A DNA stretch of 64,000 nt, from positions 1 through 64,000 of the forward strand of contig NZ_MPHK01000015.1 in the NCBI RefSeq assembly GCF_001957135.1. The letters are read 5' to 3'. Below, piece after piece: positions 44,277 through 55,107 of this stretch. The notes beneath the pieces were generated by a model, which ran no database searches, was not told the origin of the DNA, and saw only the letters and a program-made list of their open reading frames with translations. This DNA is from Shewanella sp. UCD-KL21. GTDB taxonomy: Bacteria; Pseudomonadota; Gammaproteobacteria; Enterobacterales; Shewanellaceae. Every line of letters starts with the position of its first letter. Position 1 is the first letter of the stretch. The position numbers were made by a program, and so were the translations under genes.

Positions 44277-45563
44277 ATGCAAAGCGATGTCTCTATAGCC
44301 CGTGTTAAGCAGTTTCCATTACTCATGTGGGTATTGTTGTTTGGCTCGTTTATTACTCGTGGCAGCTATTATATGGTGTGGCCGTTTCTAGCGGTCATTT
44401 TATATGACAGGTTTGCGTTAAGTGCCACTGAAGTGGGGGTGATTTTATCCAGTGCTGCACTGGTGTCTGTATTCACTAGTTTTATCGGTAGTGCATTGTC
44501 AGATCGTATTGGTCGGCACAAATTGATGTACATGACTGGTGTGCTTTATATCATTTCATTTTCATTGTTAGCAGAAGTCGACACCGTCACTGGTTATGTA
44601 GTGGTGATGACCTTATGTTCAATCGCGACCTCGATATGGCGACCTCTCACCTCTGCCGTTATTGGTGACATAATCTATAATAAGCAAACACGGGAATTGG
44701 CGATGCAATCATGGTATTTCATCGTCAATGTCGGCTGCGCTGTTGGGCCCATGCTTGGCATTTGGTTAGGACTAACGGGTGAGCAATCGAGTTTTTATAT
44801 AACAGCCGGTGCCTTTGTGGTTTTACTGATAATGCTTTATTGGGGTTTTAGTCATCAGTCAAATATTGATTCCGCTAAAAATGGGTCTGATAAAGAGGGT
44901 CATTCCGTAGAGCTTAGGTCTGCGGTGACTATGCCTACTGCTAAGCAGACTCGCCAGCAAATTTTATCGATTTTAAAACAAGATAAATTGTTTCAATGTT
45001 TAATATTGGCCAATACCTTATGCATGTTTATTTATGCTCAAATGGACAGTTCGCTCATTCAGTATTTAACCCGATCACAAGCGCCTCAATTACTCACGTT
45101 GATATCTAGTATGATCTTTACCAATGCCTTGGTGATTATTTCAACGCAATTTATTCTGTTAAAATTGATGGCCAAACATAGTTTAATTAAGCGGATCCAA
45201 TTTGGATTGTTCTTGCTCATGTGCTCACAAATGTGGCTGGCATTAAACCCAGTGGATTTATTTTGGGGCTGGATAGGGGCCGTTGTGGTGATGAGTCTTG
45301 CTGAGACGATTTTATTTCCGACCATGAATGTGCATATTGATCGCTTAGCCCCGCAACATCTTCGAGGCGCTTATTTTGGTGCTGCATCATTTAGTGAACT
45401 AGGCTTTGCTTTAGCCCCATTAGGTGGTGGAATCATTCTTGACTTACTAGGTGGACCCTCGTTATTTATGATGGGCGCAGTGCTATGTTTGGTGGTGATG
45501 TATCTCTACCGGATACTTACTAGGCTTTCTCGTCCCGATATCGCAGAAATGAGACTAAGTTAA
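44277..45563 (+). CDS. Major facilitator superfamily transporter
   Basis: 428 residues from the ATG at 44277 (MQSDVSIARVKQFPLLMW), which has AAAGG upstream; the open frame to 44190 is not supported. About 12 hydrophobic helices, the MFS A-motif SALSDRIGRHKLMY after helix 2, and a long polar central loop of about 40 residues. Resembles drug:proton antiporter-like transporters of the MdtH type. Substrate unknown. Confidence 0.8.
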   Translation: MQSDVSIARVKQFPLLMWVLLFGSFITRGSYYMVWPFLAVILYDRFALSATEVGVILSSAALVSVFTSFIGSALSDRIGRHKLMYMTGVLYIISFSLLAEVDTVTGYVVVMTLCSIATSIWRPLTSAVIGDIIYNKQTRELAMQSWYFIVNVGCAVGPMLGIWLGLTGEQSSFYITAGAFVVLLIMLYWGFSHQSNIDSAKNGSDKEGHSVELRSAVTMPTAKQTRQQILSILKQDKLFQCLILANTLCMFIYAQMDSSLIQYLTRSQAPQLLTLISSMIFTNALVIISTQFILLKLMAKHSLIKRIQFGLFLLMCSQMWLALNPVDLFWGWIGAVVVMSLAETILFPTMNVHIDRLAPQHLRGAYFGAASFSELGFALAPLGGGIILDLLGGPSLFMMGAVLCLVVMYLYRILTRLSRPDIAEMRLS

Positions 45564-45713
45564 AGAAGCAATCGATTTGTGATGTTTTGTGGTCACCTGA
45601 CTGAGTTTTTGGGGTTACACTCAACCGTAGTTTTACACAGAAAATACCAAGTTGAGTAAATTTATGTTTTTAGCTTTAAGTCGCCCCAACGACTCAGTTA
45701 CGCGACTTCTGCT

Positions 45714-46260
45714 TTACCAGCCCTCAATGCCTTCCATATCAGGTAGTTGGTGAGCAATGCCTTTGTGGCAATCAATACAGGTTTTTTCGCCGCTAGCTAA
45801 ATACTTTGAGTGAAGCGGCTTGATTGATGGGTAAAGTCCATGTAGTCGAGCTCGTGACAGTTTCGACACTCTAATGAGTTGTTGGTTTTTAATCGATGTC
45901 ATTCATGCCCAGCAAGCTCTCGATCTTTGGCTTCAAATTTTTCAGGAGTATCAATACTGCCTACTAAGTCTGCCCAAATTTCTTTCGACGCTTGCATTTT
46001 TCGGGCTATTTTATCAGTCAATTTATGGGGGACGTGACAGTCATGACAGGTGACTCTTACGCCACTGGGATTGGTAAAATGAATGGTGGGTTTCATTTCT
46101 TGGTAAACATTTTTATGACAACTACCACAAAACTCTTCGGTGCTGGACAGTTCCAGCGCGGTATTAAATGCCCCCCCAAAAAAATGCCCCTGCAATAAAG
46201 TCACCGATAACTAAAAAACCTAAACTGTAATGAACACTCGGCTTTTAAATCACTTGCCAT
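45714..46260 (-). pseudogene. Decayed NapC/NirT-type tetrahaem cytochrome c
   Basis: Remnants of one gene in shifting frames. From the 46260 ATG: the membrane anchor [19 protein letters not shown] in one frame, then after a run of seven G (about 46170) [19 protein letters not shown] and [12 protein letters not shown] in another. After a stop at 45899 come [17 protein letters not shown] and, again shifted, [23 protein letters not shown]. All four CxxCH motifs survive, but at least three frameshifts separate them. The intact family passes electrons from menaquinol to periplasmic reductases. No partner reductase gene is present. Confidence 0.88.
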
Positions 46261-46900
46261 ACGGTCCTAAGCAGTGTTTTTAGCTTTTCCATTGAACCAG
46301 CGTGTTGGAATGTATGGGGCAAACTCGAAGAGGCACAGAATCATTATTCGTCAATGATTAAGTATAAATATAGCTTAGGCAGACCTAAGTGGTACTTTTC
46401 GTTTCGCTTTTGTTTTTACGAGGCATAAAATAGCTGAGTTGTCGTTCTATTAGATACGCTACAGCAGCTTTAAATGAGCATTTCTCACTGTTTTCAGTTG
46501 CTGTGACAGAACTTCCGCCGGCGCAATCGTCATTTTATATTGAGTCACTTATGGGGATGGCTGTTTTAATCTTGATAAGGTTTATTGGCCGACAAAATCT
46601 AATTTCTTTTCAGTGAACGCTGCAAGTTTTAACGTCCTTTATTCAGAACTCACTTATTAAGCGATTTACTAATGTAACGCTTAAGTATCTAAAAGGTTAC
46701 TGGCATAATCTCCACCGTTGTCATTGCACTATTATTAAGGTCGCTTCGTGATATTGACTTGAAAGCGATAAAATTGTTATCACAGCAAGAATCATAATAC
46801 GCTGTTACCTCATGAGAAACCTATTGCACTAATGCTGAAATCATTCAAGGCTAATCCCTTAATGGCTTATATCAATTAAACTAATTTAAAAGGATGTAAT
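46261..46900. other. Intergenic region before the Tsx-like gene
   Basis: About 640 bp with no gene. It lies between the NapC remnant and the outer-membrane channel gene and should hold the latter's promoter. Confidence 0.4.
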
Positions 46901-47656
46901 ATGAAACGCCTGCTCATAGCCTTGTTAGCGAGTTACGCTCCGTTTACTACTGCCAATGATGTTGTTCAGTGGCAAGATAACAGCTTAACCTACCTTTACG
47001 GTGACGACTTTAAAGTTAACCCTGAAATTCAACAAACCCTTACTTTTGAGCATGTTAGTGGTTGGGGTGTTGGCGATTTATTTATGTTTGTCGATGTCAC
47101 TAAATACAATGGTGAAGAAGACTTTTTAAACGGTAAAAGCACCTATTATGGTGAATTTAGCCCGCGCTTTAGCTTCAGTAAAATGCTTGGCGAACCGGTT
47201 GAAATCGGTTTTGTTAAGGACGTATTATTGGCAACCACCATTGAGTTTGGTGAAGGCGATGTCGAGTCATTTCTACTTGGTGCAGGTGTTGATTTAGCCA
47301 TTCCTGGTTTTGATTTTTTTCAGCTTAATATGTATAGACGCATGCCTGATGGACGCGATGGCGACACTTGGCAAATTACCCCAACCTGGAAGGTTACTTG
47401 GCCAGTGGGTGAGTCCAATATTGTCTTTGATGGCTTTATTGACTGGGTAGTTGATTCTGATGGCAGTTATGAAAAGAACTTTCATTTCAATCCACAACTT
47501 AAATATGATTTAGGTAAGCAAGTCGGTATGCGAGACAGTGCACTTTATGTGGGTATTGAGTACGACTATTGGAAAAACAAGTACGGTATCAAGAGCAGCT
47601 CTGGCTTTAATACTAATCAAAACGTCACAAGCTTGTTGGTGAAGTACCACTTTTAA
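46901..47656 (+). CDS. Tsx/OmpK-family outer-membrane channel
   Basis: 251 residues. Signal peptide about 1-19, then a 12-strand barrel: WQDNSLTYLYGDDFKVNP, FEHVSGWGVGDLFMFVDV, YGEFSPRFSF, and the C-terminal strand LLVKYHF with terminal Phe. This matches the nucleoside-specific channel Tsx / Vibrio OmpK family. It probably lets nucleosides or other small solutes through the outer membrane. AAGGATG ribosome site. Single gene. Confidence 0.87.
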   Translation: MKRLLIALLASYAPFTTANDVVQWQDNSLTYLYGDDFKVNPEIQQTLTFEHVSGWGVGDLFMFVDVTKYNGEEDFLNGKSTYYGEFSPRFSFSKMLGEPVEIGFVKDVLLATTIEFGEGDVESFLLGAGVDLAIPGFDFFQLNMYRRMPDGRDGDTWQITPTWKVTWPVGESNIVFDGFIDWVVDSDGSYEKNFHFNPQLKYDLGKQVGMRDSALYVGIEYDYWKNKYGIKSSSGFNTNQNVTSLLVKYHF

Positions 47657-47821
47657 CCTCATGCTTTAACCAATTGTAAGGCTCGCTAGTAGAGCTTTGT
47701 AATAAGGGTTAACCTTAATAGTTCGAATTAGCAAAGGGGCGGCATAACCCCCATCAGCTAGTAGCAGCATATATTTAAAATCTTACTCAGCTAGAGAGTA
47801 AAGTTTTCTTACAAATACAAT

Positions 47822-47858
47822 CAAGCCGCGATGTTGTACTCAACAGTTTCGCGGCTTG
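47822..47858. terminator. Bidirectional terminator
   Basis: Stem CAAGCCGCGA / TCGCGGCTTG with a 17-nt loop between the convergent Tsx-like and PilY1-like genes. Confidence 0.78.
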
Positions 47859-47910
47859 ATGCTGCTTAGCTTATGTTATTAACAATATTTATTGCTGTTT
47901 TAATTGGCAA

Positions 47911-50900
47911 TTACTCCATGTAATAGTAAATGCGGTTTGACTGCAAACCACTGGCAACACACTTGCCATCACCTTCTGGGCAGCCATCATTTCCATCGGC
48001 TTTTTCCATATTGTTACCAATGTCTCCAATTCCTATCAGGTACATGGTATCGGTATTAGCCGGTACTATTATGCCAGGAGTGTCTGGTATGCCTTCTCCC
48101 AGTTCATAATACAGTTGGGAGTATGAACGAATACCTCTATGTAAATCAAAGCCATACAACTTACCTTGACCAGAAAAGTTACATTGATCATCTGTTGCTG
48201 TAGTCGTTGGAATGTAAGAGGTAAAAAACACTCGACCGTTGACAATTAAGCCTGCCGATAAGCTTTTCTCGCCTTCACCGGTAAAGCTATAAAACCAGCC
48301 ACGTTTCGTAGCGAAAGTAATATTATCATTTTGATCTGCTGGTGCTGCATTAGTGACATCATATAAGTCATCTAACAGTAAAGCATCTGGTATGGTTTGT
48401 CCTGAATCCCCTGTAAAAGAGCGGGTTACAACATTTCTATCTTGCAAAACAAAAAACTTATCTGAACGGGTTTTATCTAAAGGATTGGCCCTGTGACCAC
48501 TCCCAACGGCAACCGCATCATAGGGGATATTTTGATAACTTAATGTCAATTCACCATTTATGTCAGTTTGGTGAGTGGCAGAAATGATTGTTTGAGCGAC
48601 AACCGGTTCAGCAAAAAAACGTCGGTCATTTGCTAGCGACTCTCCCGCTAATTCTGCAAACTTAAATGCTGTCCATGGATTTTCACTATCGTTAGGATCT
48701 GCTGAAGGTAAATCCATACGCCAGATATTTGCACCAGTATCGGTGGCATAAATACGGTCGGTGATGCCATCACTGTTGCTGTCTAAAACTGCCACTTTAT
48801 TGGGGATACTGTCGCGAATATTAGGCATTTTTGTCATTTTATCGCTATTATTGGGACCAAAACTGTGGATTACATCGCCCGTTTGGGCTGACATGATAAA
48901 TACCCCACGGCCAATAGTATCGTCACTACCAAGGCCAGATACATCTTTTGTTGATGGGTTATATCCTGCGCCGATGATGATCACAGGGCTCTCGCTTTGG
49001 TCGCTGTCTTCTTCAAAACCAGGGATATAGGTGACCACAGGTTCAGACCAAGATTGGCCCAAGTTATCAAAATCGGTGCTATTGGCATTTTTATGCCACA
49101 ACATTTGAGGGCTATTCGGGTTAGTGACATCCATAGCATAATAAGAGGTGCCGCCACGGCGCATGCCAAAAAATAACCATGCAGTTTCAATTGTGCCGCT
49201 GGCATTACGTTTGGTGTACGCCACAGGTGAGCTATCTAGGCCATAAATAGAGTGTGTGCCCGTAGGCAGGTTAACTGCAAGCTCGCGAATATTAGGTAAT
49301 AATTCATAGGGCATGAAGGCCCAAGTTTCACTAATCGAATCACCAGCGTCGCTGAACATATGCATAAAGCCATGGTTGGTGCCCATAAACAGTTTTACAT
49401 TCGGCGTTTCAGCTGTACCATAATTTATTGCCAGTGGTTTTGAATGCAGCGAATCACCTAACACATCTTGGCGAATATCTGTAATCGAGTTGTCATCATC
49501 TTCATCAAATACATCTTGGCCCATGGCCCAGTTGAACATCTTATCTAGTTCATCTTCAGATACGCCCATATAGCTTGCTAAGTCTTCAGCATCGCCAGCA
49601 TGGCTTTGGGCATTGGCTTTGGTAAAATCAGTCAGCTCACCAGATAAGCTAAAGTTACCGTACAAGGTACGATCTGTATTTGATTGTAAGTGCTGCGCTG
49701 CGCCGCCATTGGTGACATTGCTACCATCACCGTTGCCGGTAAATGATGTACAGTTTTGGGTCCAAATAGTACAAGCTGAATCTTTAATTAAGCCACCGTC
49801 CGATAATGCTGGATTGCTATTGGCATCTAATACGTCACCATTCGCATTAAAGCTGAGCTTTTTAATATTACCGGCCCAGCGAGGGCCTTTATTGGGCAAA
49901 AACATCGAGTAATAAGCTGAGTTACCACTATCGACACGCGCTGATGAAACTGAAGGAGAGCTAAATGTTGCTGGCACACTAACAACTTCTGCAAATACTT
50001 GTTGCAGTGCTGTTTGTAAAGCTTCAGCGCTGTTGGCTGAATAATAATGCCCACCGCCTAGGTTTGCTGTTTCAGTTAAAATATCTTCCGGAGCATCTTC
50101 ACTAAATCCAATGGTATAAGTGCGTACATTTTGAGTGCCGCTAACATCGGTATTTACATCATTATTATACATCCAGCCAGCCAGCTTTGGCATGGCATTA
50201 TCATTATCGATAAGATCTAAAACTGGGTTGCCAACTAAGGTTGCAATTAAGTCATTCGTATAGTTATCACCGGTAGGAACGCCGTCGGTAATATAAACAA
50301 TCGAGGCACTTGAGGAGCAGCTACTATCTTCAAATGGCGAGAGGTAATTACCATCAGATTCTATTGTGGTATCTCGTGTAGGATTGATATCTCCGGTGTC
50401 AATTTCTTCTCCTTCAGGTCTTGGTAGAGACTTAGGCACGACAGCATTGTCGCCAAAATGTATCGCTCCGCCACTAAAATATCGATATGCTTCATATAAG
50501 GTGTCACACAATGGTGTACGGTTTCGATAAGTCCCTCTTAACAAACTCACTTTCTCTAGTAAGCTTGTTTTATTGGTATTTGTCATTTCACGGATGCCTT
50601 GAATGATCCGGCCACCCTCATTATCATTATCATTACCATCACTTCTATTAAAAATAGCTAAGCCAAAATCTACACCTGGCGTTGCCAGTATCGCATCTTG
50701 TATCACTTGCCTCGCGACATCCATACGAACATATTCATTATTTATATCAGGATCAGAGTGGTACCAAGTAATGTATTCTTGGGTGTAAACAGTGAACGAT
50801 TTACCTAAACCGAAATCTGTTTGTTTTGCACTTTCGATGGCGGCATCGATATCTAGTGAGGACTCACTATCGGGAGTTAGGTAGGCACTATCAGAGTCAT

Positions 50901-51465
50901 CAACAGGGAAGCCATCAGGGTAATTAGCATTTCCATTGGATTTAGATAATGCATTATCTTGATTTTTTTCGCGTATATCTTCAAAGCAGTCGACGGTATC
51001 TAACTGATTTCCGCTATCTGGATTAGCTGGAAGCTCTTGCCATTCTCTATCATCGACATTGTAGTAACGGAGGTAGCCAGTAAACTTACCGTACGTTTCT
51101 AGGTAATCAATAGATAACTGACAACCGTTGAACTTATGCTCAAAAAATTGTGTGCTGCTTAACGTTGGGACGGTTTCAATGTCATCGCTGTAATATAACT
51201 TGGTGCTGTTTGCGACAGAGTCATTAGCGGCATTATAAAAAGTTCTAGTCGGAAAGAGTGCATCTTCAAGAGGATCTCTCCTACTATTTAGTGTTCCAGA
51301 GGTTTCCATACTCCCTGAGGTATCAAAAATAATCAGTACTTGAGGCACATCATTGGTGCGAACACTGGCTTCGGTTACATAAATTTCAGTATCATCAGCA
51401 AAACTACTTGATGCAATACCGCATAGTAAAAATACTATGCTAAAAATAATTTTTTTAAGTAACAT
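47911..51465 (-). CDS. PilY1/PilC-like type IV pilus-associated protein
   Basis: About 1184 residues from the ATG at 51465; the signal peptide ends near SFA. An N-terminal von Willebrand A-like domain carries the metal-ion motif DTSGS; the C-terminal half is a PilY1-type beta-propeller with a calcium loop DSNSDGITD. PilY1 proteins sit at pilus tips and act in adhesion, twitching and surface sensing. The minor pilin genes that normally accompany pilY1 are absent, so this is an isolated copy. A lone pilin gene lies 3 kb away. Confidence 0.87.
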   Translation of the reverse strand: MLLKKIIFSIVFLLCGIASSSFADDTEIYVTEASVRTNDVPQVLIIFDTSGSMETSGTLNSRRDPLEDALFPTRTFYNAANDSVANSTKLYYSDDIETVPTLSSTQFFEHKFNGCQLSIDYLETYGKFTGYLRYYNVDDREWQELPANPDSGNQLDTVDCFEDIREKNQDNALSKSNGNANYPDGFPVDDSDSAYLTPDSESSLDIDAAIESAKQTDFGLGKSFTVYTQEYITWYHSDPDINNEYVRMDVARQVIQDAILATPGVDFGLAIFNRSDGNDNDNEGGRIIQGIREMTNTNKTSLLEKVSLLRGTYRNRTPLCDTLYEAYRYFSGGAIHFGDNAVVPKSLPRPEGEEIDTGDINPTRDTTIESDGNYLSPFEDSSCSSSASIVYITDGVPTGDNYTNDLIATLVGNPVLDLIDNDNAMPKLAGWMYNNDVNTDVSGTQNVRTYTIGFSEDAPEDILTETANLGGGHYYSANSAEALQTALQQVFAEVVSVPATFSSPSVSSARVDSGNSAYYSMFLPNKGPRWAGNIKKLSFNANGDVLDANSNPALSDGGLIKDSACTIWTQNCTSFTGNGDGSNVTNGGAAQHLQSNTDRTLYGNFSLSGELTDFTKANAQSHAGDAEDLASYMGVSEDELDKMFNWAMGQDVFDEDDDNSITDIRQDVLGDSLHSKPLAINYGTAETPNVKLFMGTNHGFMHMFSDAGDSISETWAFMPYELLPNIRELAVNLPTGTHSIYGLDSSPVAYTKRNASGTIETAWLFFGMRRGGTSYYAMDVTNPNSPQMLWHKNANSTDFDNLGQSWSEPVVTYIPGFEEDSDQSESPVIIIGAGYNPSTKDVSGLGSDDTIGRGVFIMSAQTGDVIHSFGPNNSDKMTKMPNIRDSIPNKVAVLDSNSDGITDRIYATDTGANIWRMDLPSADPNDSENPWTAFKFAELAGESLANDRRFFAEPVVAQTIISATHQTDINGELTLSYQNIPYDAVAVGSGHRANPLDKTRSDKFFVLQDRNVVTRSFTGDSGQTIPDALLLDDLYDVTNAAPADQNDNITFATKRGWFYSFTGEGEKSLSAGLIVNGRVFFTSYIPTTTATDDQCNFSGQGKLYGFDLHRGIRSYSQLYYELGEGIPDTPGIIVPANTDTMYLIGIGDIGNNMEKADGNDGCPEGDGKCVASGLQSNRIYYYME

Positions 51466-51791
51466 TTGAACTCTAGCTCTCCGGCTAACTATAAAACACA
51501 ACGTCCATGACACTGTACGTAATACATGTGGTTTTAATGTTATAAGTGTTTAAAAATAGTAAAGTTTGCGAGGTTAAGTTGTTAGTGGTTAAAGGTCAAT
51601 AGTTATGCGGTGATTGTTTTTGCAGCAGCTTTTGTTTTGTCGGCACTAAATGTAGCGTTATCGTGAGCCAGTAAGCTCTGAGCCTAGTGATTACGGTGTT
51701 AGATAATTATTTCAATGATTTATAATCTTTACAAAATTTTATTCTGTAGTGTCTATACTCAAAGAGCATGATTTTTAACTAATGAGTAGCT

Positions 51792-52751
51792 ATGGCCTTA
51801 ATAGAACCTCTAGTCCCTTTCGATTTATTAGCTTTTATCAGCGCAGATAACCCTCTTTTGCAATTTACGATTGATACGCTACCAGTGCCTATTTTTTATA
51901 AAGATGCGAAAGGGGTTTATTTAGGCTGTAATCAAGCTTTTGAAGCGTTCATAAAAATTTCCAGACAACAACTGGTGGGCTACAGCGTGTATCAATTGTT
52001 TGATAAAGCCTTAGCGGATATTTATCAACAAGCGGATCAAGCCTTGTTTGATAATCCTGGTGTTCAAATTTACGAAAAAGAAATTCGTACCAATAGCGGA
52101 GATGTTGTATTTGTAAAGTTTCATAAAACCAGTTTTTTTGATGCAGAAGGTAATGCGGCTGGCTTAATCGGCGTCATATTTGACATAACCGAGCAAAAAG
52201 CCTTAGAAGCCAAGTTGACACAACATGCAACATTCGATGACTTAACTGGTTTTTATAATCGCCGTGAAGGCGCGGCTATCGCGGTAGAAAACATGGCATT
52301 AGCGGTAAATGGTGAAATTGAGTTTGGGGTGATAATGCTGGACATTGACCATTTTAAACGTGTGAATGATCAATTCGGACATGGCGTTGGTGATCAAGCC
52401 TTGCAGCATATCGCTGGCATTATTAAGCAATTAAAACCAGCTGAAAGCAGCGTTGTTCGCTGGGGTGGTGAAGAGTTTCTTATGTTAATCAAAGCGCCTT
52501 TTCACACTGTTGATGACAGCGCTAATGCTACGGCTGAAAGTGATTTTAAACGGGATGTTATCACCATTGCCAATCAGATTCGTGAGGCTATAGCTTCAAC
52601 GCCAATAATACTGGAGTCGCAACAGGTTCACCTCAGCATAAGCTGTGGTGTAAGTTGTTATACTGAACAAAGTTTGCGCGCTCTGATTAATGAGGCCGAT
52701 AAATTCCTATATCAAGCTAAAAATAACGGCCGTAATCAAGTTTGCGGTTAA
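51792..52751 (+). CDS. PAS-GGDEF diguanylate cyclase
   Basis: 319 residues, soluble. A PAS domain (about 20-140; PVPIFYKDAKGVYLGCNQAFE, FDITEQKALE) is joined to a GGDEF domain with active site GGEEF (in VVRWGGEEFLML) and no inhibitory RxxD site. It should make c-di-GMP in response to a cytoplasmic signal. It is divergent from the PilY1-like gene, which makes a link to surface attachment plausible but unproven. Confidence 0.88.
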   Translation: MALIEPLVPFDLLAFISADNPLLQFTIDTLPVPIFYKDAKGVYLGCNQAFEAFIKISRQQLVGYSVYQLFDKALADIYQQADQALFDNPGVQIYEKEIRTNSGDVVFVKFHKTSFFDAEGNAAGLIGVIFDITEQKALEAKLTQHATFDDLTGFYNRREGAAIAVENMALAVNGEIEFGVIMLDIDHFKRVNDQFGHGVGDQALQHIAGIIKQLKPAESSVVRWGGEEFLMLIKAPFHTVDDSANATAESDFKRDVITIANQIREAIASTPIILESQQVHLSISCGVSCYTEQSLRALINEADKFLYQAKNNGRNQVCG

Positions 52752-52849
52752 TTTAATGCCATGACCGCAAACTTATAACAAGCAAGAAGGTAGCTTTTTC
52801 TGAGGCCTATTTTCATACAATCGCTTTCGTATTTCGGGCTGAACAAACC

Positions 52850-52946
52850 TACTCCTCTATTTTTACTCCACACTCCTTAACCCACACTCCACAAACCTTA
52901 ATCCACACACCCTAACCCACAAACCTTACGCCATACTCCACATGCC
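52850..52946. repeat. Degenerate tandem repeats around ccacactcc/ccttaaccca
   Basis: Several imperfect copies of a unit of about 10-20 bp rich in C and A (cttaacccacactccaca and variants) after the PAS-GGDEF gene. No coding function. Confidence 0.65.
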
Positions 52947-53192
52947 ATCGTTTTAGTAGACCAGCTTGAAGATTATTGAGTTTAAGGGAGGGTTACAGAC
53001 TGCCTCGCTGATTAATCTTTTTATCCATAACGCTAGTTGTTGCATAAAGGTTAAATGATGTTTACCTTAAAATATGTGATTAAAAATAATAAAAAATTTA
53101 GCTTGGCAGTTCTTGTGCTAATGAGAACTCGATAACAAAGTTGAACATAAGACTGAAAGAGTCAGCTGCAGCAGCTGATTCATAAAATAACA

Positions 53193-54317
53193 ATGGACTC
53201 AAACATGACTAAGGTAATACAGATTTATTTTATCCCCGCAGCGGTATTTCTGTCAGTGCTTATTGGTGGTGGTTATGGGACGGGCAGAGAGGTTATCGAG
53301 TTTTTTACCCAATACGGCCAAACGGGAGGCGTATTAGCCATATGCATGGCAACGGTCATTTTTGCAATAGTATTAGGAATAACCTTTGAATTTGCACGGG
53401 TGTTTAAAGTTTATGATTACCGTCATTTCTTCAAAAAGTTAATTGGGCCTTTTTGGATCGTTTTTGAAATTTTATACATCTTACTGTTTCTGTTAGTGCT
53501 GGGAGTTGTGAGCGCCGCTGCGGGTAATACCTTGCAAGAGCGCTTTGATGTGCCAGCCACAATAGGGCTAACTTTAATGCCGATATTGGTGGCTTTGTTT
53601 GTGCTTTTTGGGCGACTATTGGTTGAGAAGGCGTTAGCCTTGTGGTCAGTGCTGATGTACGGGGTATTTATCACTTATTTCATCATTGTGGTAGGTCAAT
53701 CTGATAGCGGTTTATTACCCGCTGCGGCGCTAACGGATATTGCGCCTGGCTGGTGGTTTGGCGGTGCATTGTATGCAATGTATAACTTGGCGATTGCACC
53801 CGGGTTATTATTTGCCACCCGTGACATTGAAACCCGCCAACAGGCGTTTGTGTCAGCAGCGATTGCCGCGGTTGCTATTATGGTTCCGGCTTTGCTGTTC
53901 CACTTAAGTTACAGCGTTGGCTATCCTGATGTGTTAGATAAACCGCTGCCAAATTATTGGATGATCCAGCAATTTGCCCCCGATTGGCTGTTAATGCTAT
54001 TTATCATCGCTTTGTTTGGCACGCTTATCGAAACTGGTGTCGGCTTAGTGCAAAGTGTTATTGAACGTATCCCTGCCACCAGTGATGAGGCGAATGCAAA
54101 GCCTTGGTTAAGAGCACTCATCGCTTTTGGTACAGTGTCATTGGCTGCGCTGCTTGGCACCATAGGCATTGTCGATCTCATCGGTAAAGGTTACAGCTTG
54201 ATGTCTTACGGATTTGCATGTGTTTATGTGCTGCCCATATGTACCCTGGGGGCTTATAAGATCGTTAAAGCACATAATGCTGGGGCGATAGCAATGCCAC
54301 TGACTGAGGCTCAATAA
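53193..54317 (+). CDS. YkvI-family membrane protein (APC/LeuT-like transporter)
   Basis: 374 residues, about 10 hydrophobic helices. The first helix has the broken segment SVLIGGGYGTGREVIEFF typical of LeuT-fold transporters and of the YkvI family. Substrate unknown, no experimental assignment. A stretch of AGTCAGCTGCAGCAGCTGAT (53160-53179) upstream contains the palindrome AGCTGCAGCAGCT-like motif. Single gene. Confidence 0.72.
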   Translation: MDSNMTKVIQIYFIPAAVFLSVLIGGGYGTGREVIEFFTQYGQTGGVLAICMATVIFAIVLGITFEFARVFKVYDYRHFFKKLIGPFWIVFEILYILLFLLVLGVVSAAAGNTLQERFDVPATIGLTLMPILVALFVLFGRLLVEKALALWSVLMYGVFITYFIIVVGQSDSGLLPAAALTDIAPGWWFGGALYAMYNLAIAPGLLFATRDIETRQQAFVSAAIAAVAIMVPALLFHLSYSVGYPDVLDKPLPNYWMIQQFAPDWLLMLFIIALFGTLIETGVGLVQSVIERIPATSDEANAKPWLRALIAFGTVSLAALLGTIGIVDLIGKGYSLMSYGFACVYVLPICTLGAYKIVKAHNAGAIAMPLTEAQ

Positions 54318-54528
54318 ACAGTACAATTTAACTAACTTTCATTACTGTGATTGGCTATCGCAATAGATGAATAAACAATTAAGGTCTATTTGCGAAATAC
54401 CTTTGTATCATGTTAGCTGCAAGAATTACTCTTAAGTCACATATTTCAAATTATATGTTCAAAAAAATGAAGTTAAGCACTATGCTAATAAAACATAAGG
54501 TATTAGTAATAATAAGGTTTTATCTAAA

Positions 54529-55077
54529 ATGATTAATTGGCAAAACAGTTCGCGCCTTTCGAGAGGATCAGGGTTTACTTTAATAGAATTGGTGGTCGTA
54601 ATCATCATATTAGGTATTCTAGCTGTTGTCGCTCTGCCTAAATTTATCAATATAAAGTCAGATGCCAATATCGCCATTTTAGATGGCGCAACAGGCGCTA
54701 TTAAAACAGGGGTAACATTATTTAAAGCTAAAACCCTGACATCAGGAAACGCACTGGCTGATATTGTTGAGTTTTCTGAGGTAAAAGGCAGTTATTATCA
54801 ACCTTGGGCGGCGACAGCTAATGCTACAGGTAATGGTTTTACCGCTGGTTACACATCACCACCAGAGATATTTGAAGCTGCAGGGTTAGATGTCATCGAC
54901 TGGTCTTATCGTATTTACGTATCAGCAGGCAGTTATGCGGTTGTAGCTGCACCTAAAGGGGTGCTAGATAGTGATCAGCCTTCAGAGGCAGAAGTGAAAG
55001 CCACTAATTGTTATTTTGAATATCACTGGAAAGTATCTGGTGTTCCTGATATCACTTCAATCAAAACGGGCTGTTAA
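54529..55077 (+). CDS. Type IV pilin / pseudopilin-like prepilin
   Basis: 182 residues. Short positively charged leader (to SGSG) followed by the prepilin signature G^FTLIELVVVIIILGILAVVALPKF. The rest resembles MSHA-type or class II pseudopilins; a C-terminal Cys pair (NCYFEYHW..TGC) may form the D-loop disulfide. It needs prepilin peptidase and a pilus machine encoded elsewhere. An isolated gene, with a hairpin after the stop. Confidence 0.85.
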   Translation: MINWQNSSRLSRGSGFTLIELVVVIIILGILAVVALPKFINIKSDANIAILDGATGAIKTGVTLFKAKTLTSGNALADIVEFSEVKGSYYQPWAATANATGNGFTAGYTSPPEIFEAAGLDVIDWSYRIYVSAGSYAVVAAPKGVLDSDQPSEAEVKATNCYFEYHWKVSGVPDITSIKTGC

Positions 55078-55107
55078 GCACTATTCAGTGCAGCTTTCAG
55101 AATGAGG

